Of a stretch of DNA of 64,000 nt, positions 23,657-30,792 are shown piece after piece. A program made the translations under genes and the position numbers. This stretch comes from an uncultured Christensenella sp. Lineage in GTDB: Bacteria > Bacillota > Clostridia > Christensenellales > Borkfalkiaceae. A model generated the notes under the pieces. The model searched no databases, was not told the DNA's origin, and worked only from the letters and a program-made list of their open reading frames with translations. Position 1 is the stretch's first letter. Each line of letters opens with the position of its first letter. The stretch is from positions 1 through 64,000 of the forward strand of contig CAJTLF010000004.1 of the NCBI GenBank assembly GCA_910577555.1, written 5' to 3'.

Positions 23657-25261
23657 TTGAAGAACATTAAATTGTTGGATTGTACGTTGCGTGATGGTGG
23701 ATATATTAACGATTGGAAATTCGGACACGATAATATCGTTAGTATTTTCGAACGGGTCGTGGACGCGGGGATAGATATAATCGAGATAGGTTTTTTAGAC
23801 GAGCGCCGCCCGTTTGATGTGGAGCGGAGCATAATGCCGAATACCGATTCAGCGGAAAAAATCTACGGAAAACTTAAACGACAAAACACGATGGTCGTTG
23901 GAATGATTGACTACGGTACTTGTGATATATCCAATATTCAACCGTGCAGAGAGAGTTTTTTGGATGGCATCCGCGTTATTTTCAAAAAGCATTTGCGTGA
24001 ACAAGCGTTAGCGTTCTGCAATCAATTAAAACAATTAGGTTATAAGGTTTTTGCTCAGCTCGTTTCCGTAACGAGTTATACCGACGATGAAATTGCGGAT
24101 TTAATACACCTTGCAAATGAGGTGAGACCTTACGCTGTTTCTATGGTTGATACTTATGGTTTGATGCATCAAGATAATTTGATGCACTACGTTGATTTAT
24201 TGAATAACGGATTGGACAAGAGTATTGGTTTGGGTTATCATGCTCACAACAATTTTCAAATGGGATATGCAAATTGTATTGCGATGCTTTCCAATCCAAT
24301 AGATAGATTAATGATTGTAGATGGTAGTTTGTACGGCATGGGAAAAAGTGCAGGTAATGCGCCTTTGGAGCTTTTAGCAATGCACATGAACGACCGCTAT
24401 AACAAAACTTACAGAATCGGACAGTTGTTGGAGGCGATGGACGCTAATATATCGGAATTCTATCATCCCGCCGAATGGGGATATAATATGTTTTACTATC
24501 TGGCGGCGGCAAACGACTGTCATCCGAACTATGTCGCTTATCTTATGGATAAGCGTACGCTTTCCGTGAACTCCGTAAATGAGATTCTCGGAAGATTACA
24601 GGGTGAAAAACAACTACTGTTCGATAAGGATTATATTGAGAATCTTTACTTGGAATATCAAAATAACGAAGTAAACGATACTTTTGACAGGGAACGGCTC
24701 AGAATGCAATTCAAGGATAAGGAAATTCTCGTAATCGGGCCGGGTGCGTCCATCAACAGAAAAAAGGAAGAAATTGCCCGTTTCGTTGCCAATCGGATGC
24801 CTACCGTAATTTCAATCAATTTCATTCCGAATTGCGTAAAACCTGACTTTGTTTTTTTGAGTAATTCGAAACGTTACGTGCAGCTCTCGTCGCAACTTAT
24901 TCAGGAGCGTCGGAAGATTATTGCAACTTCGAACATTACTGCAATGGGGAAAGAAAAATTCGATTACGTCTTAAATTACAGCGCGCTAATCGATCGCACC
25001 GCTGAAATCGTTGATAATTCGTTGATTATGCTTTTGAAAGTGATGTTGCAAATAGGGCGGAAAGACATATATCTGGCGGGATGCGACGGATACTCTACGT
25101 CGCAGCCGAATTACTGTAACAATAATTTGGAGTATGATTTTATCAAAAACAAAGCGTCTTATCTTAATAAGTATACGCGCCGCTTTTTAGCTGAAAATGA
25201 GAAAAACCTTCGCGTTGAGTTTTTAACGCCTTCTTTCTACTGTGGTGGCTGTAATGAATAG
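23657..25261 (+). CDS. Aldolase (HMGL-like, DRE-TIM) fused to a DUF115/MAF-like domain
   Basis: A 534-residue two-domain protein. Residues 1 to about 280 are an HMGL-like TIM-barrel aldolase related to 4-hydroxy-2-oxovalerate aldolase: 'LLDCTLRDGGYINDW' supplies the Arg-Asp pair and 'GLGYHAHNNFQMGYAN' the metal-binding HxH. Residues about 350-534 begin 'KEILVIGPGASINRKKEEIA' and contain 'YLAGCDGYS'; this resembles the DUF115/MAF group of putative sugar-modifying proteins (recall, less certain). It likely makes or cleaves a 2-oxo acid used by the TPP enzyme two genes on. The 3' end overlaps the HAD gene by 8 nt. Substrate unknown. Confidence 0.8.
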   Translation: MKNIKLLDCTLRDGGYINDWKFGHDNIVSIFERVVDAGIDIIEIGFLDERRPFDVERSIMPNTDSAEKIYGKLKRQNTMVVGMIDYGTCDISNIQPCRESFLDGIRVIFKKHLREQALAFCNQLKQLGYKVFAQLVSVTSYTDDEIADLIHLANEVRPYAVSMVDTYGLMHQDNLMHYVDLLNNGLDKSIGLGYHAHNNFQMGYANCIAMLSNPIDRLMIVDGSLYGMGKSAGNAPLELLAMHMNDRYNKTYRIGQLLEAMDANISEFYHPAEWGYNMFYYLAAANDCHPNYVAYLMDKRTLSVNSVNEILGRLQGEKQLLFDKDYIENLYLEYQNNEVNDTFDRERLRMQFKDKEILVIGPGASINRKKEEIARFVANRMPTVISINFIPNCVKPDFVFLSNSKRYVQLSSQLIQERRKIIATSNITAMGKEKFDYVLNYSALIDRTAEIVDNSLIMLLKVMLQIGRKDIYLAGCDGYSTSQPNYCNNNLEYDFIKNKASYLNKYTRRFLAENEKNLRVEFLTPSFYCGGCNE

Positions 25262-25907
25262 CGGAAGGTATGGATTGGTAATTTTTGATGTTGACGGCAC
25301 GCTACTCGATACGAAAGAGGGAATATTATCTTCGGTCAAATATACGATAAACCATTTCGGGTTACCAATGATATCAAACGAAAAATTATTAGAGTTTATC
25401 GGTCCACCTATTCAGGATTCATTCGCTAATGCGTTCGGTTTGCAGGGATGTATCCTTCAGGAAATTGCTACGGTTTTCCGCAGTCATTACGCTAAAGAAG
25501 ATCTTTATAAAGCGAAACCGTACGAAGGAATATACGATGTGTTCGAAAATATGAAAACACGCAATATCCAAACTGCTATTGCAACTTATAAACGGGAAGA
25601 TTATGCGCGAGATATCACGAGACATTTCGGGTTTGACCGCTATACGGAAAATATTTTCGGCGCGGACCATGAAAACAAATTAAAAAAGAAAGATATCATT
25701 TTGCGATGTGTTGGTTTTGCGAATCTTTCGTCCAATCGGGAAGCATTAATGGTGGGTGACTCTTTAAATGACGGCATCGGCGCGCAACAAAATGAAATGG
25801 ATTTCGTTGCAGTGACCTACGGATATGGGTTCAAAAGTGGAGAGCCGTGCTCTTGCAAGTGCGTAGGTATCTGCGATTCGCCTAAAGAAATATTGAAACT
25901 GATATAA
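25254..25907 (+). CDS. HAD-family phosphatase
   Basis: A 217-residue haloacid-dehalogenase-fold hydrolase of the phosphoglycolate-phosphatase-like type. Motif I is 'VIFDVDGTLLDT' with the nucleophile and general-acid Asp, motif II lies near 'IATYKRED', and motifs III-IV are Lys in 'KLKKKD' and 'VGDSLNDG'. A helical cap domain lies between motifs I and II. The ATG at 25254 is chosen over an in-frame GTG 12 nt upstream, although neither has a strong ribosome-binding site. It is embedded between the aldolase and TPP genes with tiny spacings, implying it removes a phosphate from their intermediate. A cysteine-rich patch near the C-terminus (CSCKC) is unusual. Confidence 0.85.
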   Translation: MNSGRYGLVIFDVDGTLLDTKEGILSSVKYTINHFGLPMISNEKLLEFIGPPIQDSFANAFGLQGCILQEIATVFRSHYAKEDLYKAKPYEGIYDVFENMKTRNIQTAIATYKREDYARDITRHFGFDRYTENIFGADHENKLKKKDIILRCVGFANLSSNREALMVGDSLNDGIGAQQNEMDFVAVTYGYGFKSGEPCSCKCVGICDSPKEILKLI

Positions 25908-25920
25908 TATGAGGCAAAAT

Positions 25921-27726
25921 ATGAAAGTAAAACTCTCTGAATATATTTCACAATTTTTAGTTGAACATGAAATTAAAGATTGTTTTATGGTGACTGGCGG
26001 GGGCGCCATGCATCTCGATGATGCGCTTGGGCATCAAAAGGGTTTGAAATGTACATTTAATCATCACGAGCAGGCTTGCGCAATTGCTGCTGAAGCCTAT
26101 ACGCGGGCAACGGGGCAACTGGCTGCCGTTTGCGTAACGAGTGGACCGGGCGGAACTAACGCAATCACCGGCGTAATGGGGGGGTGGCTGGACTCCATTC
26201 CTATGTTTGTTTTGTCTGGTCAGGTAAAGAGAGAAACAACTGTTTTAGCGTGTCCCGATTTGGGGCTCAGACAGTTGGGTGATCAGGAATTTGATATCGT
26301 TCATTCGGTATCAAATATGACGAAATATTGCGTTATGGTTACTGAACCCAATGACGTTGCTTATCACTTGGAAAAGGCGCTTTTTCTTGCAAAAGACGGC
26401 AGGGGGGGGCCCGTATGGCTGGATATTCCTTTAGATGTGCAGGGTGCGCAAATTGAAGTTGAAAAATTAAAACATTTTGATAAATCTGAATACAAACACT
26501 CGGACTACGCAAGAACTGCTGCTAGTGTAGCGAAGGAAGTTCTTGAAAAAATTAAAACGGCAAAGGCACCGTTAATGCTAGTAGGTACGGGAGTGCGATT
26601 GGGACGTGCGGAAAAAGAGATTTTGGCGCTCGTTGAAAAATTGAAAATACCCGTTGTAACGGCTTGGAATGCTAATGATTTGATTCCGTATGAGAGTGAA
26701 TTTTTTGCGGGAATGCCTGGAACGGTTGGGACAAGAGCGGGGAATTTTGCTTTGCAAAACTGCGATTTGTTGCTGAGTCTTGCATGCAGAATGAATATCC
26801 GCATGATAGGATACAATAAATTCGATTTTGCGAAAAATGCCTATAAGATTGCTGTGGATATCGATGAAAAAGAATTGAAAAAACCTACGCTTAAAATTGA
26901 TTTTCCTGTGTGTTGCGACGTTAAAGATTTTGCAGCGTCTCTTTTGAAAGAAAATTATTTTTCGCCTGCGTATCATAGCAAATGGCGTGAGTGGTGCAGA
27001 ACGCTTGTTGAAAAATATCCTGTCATTGAAAAAAAATATTATGGCTCGGAAACGCTGAATCCGTACGTGTTTATCGACGGTCTTTTCAATCAATTAAAAG
27101 GCGACGATAGAATTATTTGCGGAAACGGTAGCGCTTGTGTTATTACGTTCCAGGCGGGGAAAATTAAAGTCGGGCAAAGAATGTTTACCAATTCGGGTTG
27201 CGCTGCAATGGGATACGGGTTGCCCGCCGCAGTCGGAGTTGCTGTTTCGGACAACTCACGCCGTACCGTTTGTATCGATGGTGACGGTAGTATTATGATG
27301 AATTTGCAAGAGCTTGCAACTGTTTCTTATAACCGTTTGAATATTAAAATTTTTGTCATTAATAATAACGGATACAGTTCTATCCGTCAAACGCAGACAA
27401 ATTTGTTTAAGCCCCCGTTTATTGGGATTGATCAGGACAGCGGACTTAGTTTTCCTGATTTTCGAAAATTGGCCGGGGCGTTCGGTTTGAAGTATTACAA
27501 GGTCAGCGACGGGATTAAATATTTAGAAACAATACAAAATGCTTTGAATTGTGATGGCGCTTGTGTGTGTGAAGTTGTTGTCGATTCCAAGCAAAATTTT
27601 GCGCCGAAGTCATCATCAAGAGTCTTAGATGACGGACGTATTGTTTCGCCGTCGCTTGACGATATGGCACCTTTTTTGCCACGGGATGAATACGAAAGTG
27701 TCAAATATTTTAAAAGTGAAGAGTAA
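25921..27726 (+). CDS. Thiamine-diphosphate enzyme, acetolactate-synthase/YerE-like
   Basis: A 601-residue TPP enzyme with the acetohydroxyacid-synthase layout. The N-terminal PYR domain has the cofactor-activating Glu in 'HHEQACAIAAEAYTRATG', followed by 'VTSGPGGTNAITG'. The middle domain begins near residue 190. The C-terminal PP domain has 'CIDGDGSIMMNLQELATVSY' through 'NNNGYSSIRQTQ', the GDG-NN metal and diphosphate motif. The ATG at 25921 has GAGG 6 nt upstream. Next to rfbFGH, this matches the position of YerE, which transfers a C2 unit from pyruvate onto C4 of CDP-3,6-dideoxy-4-ketoglucose in yersiniose synthesis. Here the acyl donor may instead come from the neighbouring aldolase (inference). 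Confidence 0.85.
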   Translation: MKVKLSEYISQFLVEHEIKDCFMVTGGGAMHLDDALGHQKGLKCTFNHHEQACAIAAEAYTRATGQLAAVCVTSGPGGTNAITGVMGGWLDSIPMFVLSGQVKRETTVLACPDLGLRQLGDQEFDIVHSVSNMTKYCVMVTEPNDVAYHLEKALFLAKDGRGGPVWLDIPLDVQGAQIEVEKLKHFDKSEYKHSDYARTAASVAKEVLEKIKTAKAPLMLVGTGVRLGRAEKEILALVEKLKIPVVTAWNANDLIPYESEFFAGMPGTVGTRAGNFALQNCDLLLSLACRMNIRMIGYNKFDFAKNAYKIAVDIDEKELKKPTLKIDFPVCCDVKDFAASLLKENYFSPAYHSKWREWCRTLVEKYPVIEKKYYGSETLNPYVFIDGLFNQLKGDDRIICGNGSACVITFQAGKIKVGQRMFTNSGCAAMGYGLPAAVGVAVSDNSRRTVCIDGDGSIMMNLQELATVSYNRLNIKIFVINNNGYSSIRQTQTNLFKPPFIGIDQDSGLSFPDFRKLAGAFGLKYYKVSDGIKYLETIQNALNCDGACVCEVVVDSKQNFAPKSSSRVLDDGRIVSPSLDDMAPFLPRDEYESVKYFKSEE

Positions 27727-27727
27727 T

Positions 27728-28630
27728 ATGAAACGCGCAATTATTACAGGAGCAACGGGGGCAATTGGGAATGCGCTCATAAAAGAATTAATTGCAAACG
27801 GGGTGGAGACGCTTGTTTTTTGCCGCGAGAGCTCGATAAGGAACAATTCTATTCCGCAAAGTCCTTTTGTAACGAAAATGTACTGCTCGTTGGAAGAGTT
27901 GAAAAATTTTCAAAACGAAACGGGGAAGACTTACGATGTTTTCTATCACCTTGCGTGGGAGAATACTTTCGGAGAGAGCAGAAATGTTCTTCGTCCCCAG
28001 TTAAGAAACATAGATTATTCTCTTGATGCGGTTGAGATTGCAAAACGTTTCGGTTGTCATACTTTTATTGGAGCGGGTTCACAGGCTGAGTATGGAAGGG
28101 TTGAAGGCTTATTAAAGCCCGAAACGCCTACTTTCCCCGAAAACGGTTATGGAATTGCAAAACTCTGTGCAGGGCAGATGACGAAAATCAGAGCGTCTCA
28201 GCTCGGCTTAAAACACGTTTGGGTGAGAATTCTAAGCGTTTACGGAATTAACGACGGTGCGCGAACGATGGTCATGTCTACCATCAGTAAATTGAAAGAA
28301 GGACAGGTCGCCGAATTTACCAAGGGCGAACAAATGTGGGATTATCTTTACAGCGGTGATGCGGCATTGGCACTTTATCTGCTTGGTAAAAAGGGTGTTG
28401 ACGGTAAAACTTATGTCCTTGGCGGTGGTCAGGCGCGTCCGCTTTACGAATATATAAAGATTATTGCCCAATGTATGAATTCTGAGAATTTAATAAAATT
28501 AGGTTCTATTCCGTATACCGAAAAACAAGTTATGTATTTGTGTGCGGATATTTCGGAATTAACGAAAGATACTGGATGGAAGCCGAAAGTAAGATTTGAA
28601 GACGGAATTCTTAAATTGATAAATTCTTAA
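27728..28630 (+). CDS. NAD-dependent epimerase/reductase, candidate YerF-like
   Basis: A 300-residue extended SDR. 'AIITGATGAIGNALIKELI' binds NAD(P); the active-site region has 'GAGSQAEYG' in place of the usual Ser/Thr block and 'ENGYGIAKLCAG' with the YxxxK-type Tyr and Lys. The ATG at 27728 is 2 nt after the TPP gene stop and is preferred over the long extension inside that gene. In yersiniose synthesis a reductase (YerF) reduces the new side-chain ketone after the TPP step; gene order suggests the same job here. A C4 or C3 ketoreductase of a dideoxyhexose is the alternative. Confidence 0.82.
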   Translation: MKRAIITGATGAIGNALIKELIANGVETLVFCRESSIRNNSIPQSPFVTKMYCSLEELKNFQNETGKTYDVFYHLAWENTFGESRNVLRPQLRNIDYSLDAVEIAKRFGCHTFIGAGSQAEYGRVEGLLKPETPTFPENGYGIAKLCAGQMTKIRASQLGLKHVWVRILSVYGINDGARTMVMSTISKLKEGQVAEFTKGEQMWDYLYSGDAALALYLLGKKGVDGKTYVLGGGQARPLYEYIKIIAQCMNSENLIKLGSIPYTEKQVMYLCADISELTKDTGWKPKVRFEDGILKLINS

Positions 28631-28652
28631 ATTAACGAGTGGAGTTGAAACT

Positions 28653-29759
28653 ATGACAAAAAAGTACGATTATTTAATAGTAGGCGCGGGTCTTTTTGGC
28701 GCAGTTTTCGCCCAACAAGCAAAGAAGAACGGTAAAAAAGTTCTCGTCATTGACAAACGCGACAGCGTTGCGGGAAATATTTACACCGAAGAAGTCGAAG
28801 GCATCAACGTGCATAAATACGGCGCGCATATATTCCACACCAACGATAAAGAAGTGTGGGACTTCGTAAACTCATTCGCCACCTTCAACCGCTACACCAA
28901 TTCCCCCGTAGCAAATTACAAGGGCGAACTCTATTCACTGCCCTTCAATATGTACACTTTCAATAAAATGTGGGGCGTGGTAACTCCTGAAGAAGCGGCA
29001 CAAAAGATAGAAGAACAGAAAAAATCCGCAGGCATTACGGAACCGAAAAATCTCGAAGAGCAGGCAATTTCGCTCGTCGGAACGGATATTTACGAAAAAT
29101 TAATCAAGGGCTACACCCAAAAGCAGTGGGGTCGCCCCTGCACGGAGTTGCCGTCTTTCATCATAAAGCGTCTGCCCGTAAGGCTCACTTTCGACAACAA
29201 CTATTTCAACGCTCTTTATCAGGGCATTCCTATGGGCGGCTATACGAAGATGGTTGAAAACATGCTCGACGGTGTGGAAGTAAAGCTCGGTTGCGACTAC
29301 TTAAAGAACAAATCCGAATTAGACGCGCTTGCGAATAAAGTAATTTACACGGGCGCAATCGACGCGTACTTCGGGTATAAGCTGGGTGCACTCGAATACC
29401 GTTCCGTTCGTTTCGAAACGGAAATTCTGGACAAGCCCAATTATCAGGGCAACGCCGTAGTAAACTACACCGACGCGGAAACTCCGTTCACCCGCATAAT
29501 AGAACACAAGTTTTTCGAGTTCGGCACTCAGCCCAAAACGGTAATCAGCCGCGAATACAGCTCGGAATGGAAACTCGGCGACGAGCCGTATTATCCTGTA
29601 AACGACGAAAAGAACGGTAACCTTTACGCTAAGTATAAATCGCTCGCGGAAAAAGAAAAATCAGTAATTTTCGGCGGCCGTCTCGGCGAGTACAAATATT
29701 ACGATATGGACGCAGTAATCGCGTCCGCGCTTGCGCTTTGCAAAAAAGAGCTGGTTTAA
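28653..29759 (+). CDS. glf: UDP-galactopyranose mutase
   Basis: Flavoenzyme interconverting UDP-galactopyranose and UDP-galactofuranose. The 368-residue protein shows the FAD motif 'LIVGAGLFGAVFAQ', then 'VHKYGAHIFHTND', 'SLPFNMYTF', 'GYTQKQWGRP' and 'VIFGGRLGEYKYYDMDAVI', all typical of Glf. Standard length. It supplies donor for a galactofuranosyl transferase, probably the GT2 enzyme at 15921. Last gene of the cluster; GC content returns to that of the host backbone here. A terminator hairpin follows about 115 nt later. Confidence 0.97.
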   Translation: MTKKYDYLIVGAGLFGAVFAQQAKKNGKKVLVIDKRDSVAGNIYTEEVEGINVHKYGAHIFHTNDKEVWDFVNSFATFNRYTNSPVANYKGELYSLPFNMYTFNKMWGVVTPEEAAQKIEEQKKSAGITEPKNLEEQAISLVGTDIYEKLIKGYTQKQWGRPCTELPSFIIKRLPVRLTFDNNYFNALYQGIPMGGYTKMVENMLDGVEVKLGCDYLKNKSELDALANKVIYTGAIDAYFGYKLGALEYRSVRFETEILDKPNYQGNAVVNYTDAETPFTRIIEHKFFEFGTQPKTVISREYSSEWKLGDEPYYPVNDEKNGNLYAKYKSLAEKEKSVIFGGRLGEYKYYDMDAVIASALALCKKELV

Positions 29760-29874
29760 GTTAAGCGGTCTTATGAAGTGTAGCTAATGCACCGCCTTTT
29801 TGAATTTGATACCGATAACGTTTTGCCGTCTTTCAACGGGTATTACGATACCGTTCTCTATAAATTAAGAAAAC

Positions 29875-29905
29875 GCCCGTTCGCAACCGAACGGGCTTTA
29901 ATTTT
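29875..29905 (+). terminator. Terminator at the end of the polysaccharide cluster
   Basis: Perfect 9-bp stem GCCCGTTCG / CGAACGGGC with a CAAC loop followed by TTTAATTTT. It lies between glf and yunB and argues that the yunB reading frame upstream of about 29910 is not coding. Confidence 0.85.
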
Positions 29906-30017
29906 ATCGTTTAACCTTCTTTTTTCGCCAACCTTGTCAACGTTTAAAAATATGCGCAGGGTACCGGCTTTTAAAACTTTAAATCAAGAAAGGGTTACAA
30001 CCGTCATACAATATTGT

Positions 30018-30692
30018 ATGAAACGCAGGTCGTCCAACAAAAAATTCAGGCGGTTTAAAGTTTTTCTCTTTATATTCTGTATGCTCGTAATAGGCGTACT
30101 CGTCTATTTTCAGCAAAACGTAACAAGGGTTTTAATTTCCATAAGCGAAGCCACCATACGCTCCATCACCACCGTCGCCGTAAACGACGCCATTTATTAT
30201 ACGCTTAACGACACTATGCGCTATGAAGATTTAATTTATATCGAGCGCGACGACGCGGGTAACGTAACTTCCATCACCACCGACAGTCTTAAAATTAACC
30301 GCATTGCCCGAGACACCGCGTATTTATCTCAGGAAAACCTGAACAAAATGAGCGCGGAAGGTATTATGGTACCTATGGGCGCATTGACGGGAGTGGAAGC
30401 GTTGGCGGGCTTCGGCTCTAAAATCAATATTAAAATTATTCCCATTTCAAACGTGGAGTGCCGTTTTGTTTCAAAATTTACCGATGCGGGCATAAATCAG
30501 ACCAAACACTCGCTGTATTTGGAAATCGTCTCGGATATTTCGATAATACTCCCGTCCAAAAGCACAAATCTGGCGTCTACGATAGAAGTTTTAATCTGCG
30601 AAAGCGTCATCGCGGGCAAAATCCCCGACACCTATTTACAGGCAACGCTAATCGGCAGCAACGGAGCGCTCGTCCCCGATAAAAAGCCTTAA
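30018..30692 (+). CDS. yunB: Sporulation protein YunB
   Basis: A 224-residue protein with one N-terminal membrane anchor ('FKVFLFIFCMLVIGVLVYF', about residues 13-31) and a long extracytoplasmic domain. 'AINDAI'-like 'VAVNDAIYYTL', 'GIMVPMGALTGVEALAGFG' and 'YLEIVSDISIILPSKS' identify the YunB family, sigma-E-controlled in B. subtilis and needed for normal sporulation. The ATG at 30018 is preferred: a basic segment then leads straight into the anchor, as in the family, and the open frame further upstream crosses a terminator. CATACAAT (30005-30012), a perfect sigma-E -10, ends 5 nt before this ATG; no good -35 or ribosome-binding site is seen. Confidence 0.88.
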   Translation: MKRRSSNKKFRRFKVFLFIFCMLVIGVLVYFQQNVTRVLISISEATIRSITTVAVNDAIYYTLNDTMRYEDLIYIERDDAGNVTSITTDSLKINRIARDTAYLSQENLNKMSAEGIMVPMGALTGVEALAGFGSKINIKIIPISNVECRFVSKFTDAGINQTKHSLYLEIVSDISIILPSKSTNLASTIEVLICESVIAGKIPDTYLQATLIGSNGALVPDKKP

Positions 30693-30696
30693 ATAA

Positions 30697-30735
30697 AGCG
30701 GGCGGACTTATTCAATAAGTCCGCCCGCTGTTTTT
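30697..30735. terminator. Terminator after yunB
   Basis: A 15-bp perfect stem (30697-30711 / 30715-30729), 3-nt loop, then GTTTTTG. Very stable; it separates yunB from the convergent pheT. Confidence 0.88.
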
Positions 30736-30758
30736 GTACTATATAAGAAATTTTTCCG

Positions 30759-30785
30759 CGTCATTCTGAACGAAGTGAAGAATCC
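30759..30785. repeat. Interspersed REP-like sequence, TTCTGA variant
   Basis: CGTCATTCTGAACGAAGTGAAGAATCC-type element: GTCATTCTG pairs imperfectly with the GAAGAATC end to form a small hairpin. A sister element of the 'CGTCATTGCGAGC' type lies at 52541. Both are well-known intergenic repeat types seen in many unrelated bacteria. Here it lies just past the pheT 3' end. Confidence 0.6.
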
Positions 30786-30792
30786 CCTTTAT

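Noticed and set aside
27629..27727. Longer start for the NAD-dependent reductase inside the TPP enzyme gene
   Set aside because: The Rossmann motif begins right after the ATG at 27728, which is 2 nt past the TPP gene stop; the extension is out of frame with that gene.
29787..30017. Extended N-terminus for YunB from an ATG at 29787
   Set aside because: It crosses a perfect terminator hairpin (29875-29905) and adds a non-membrane segment absent from the family; 30018 leads directly into the anchor.
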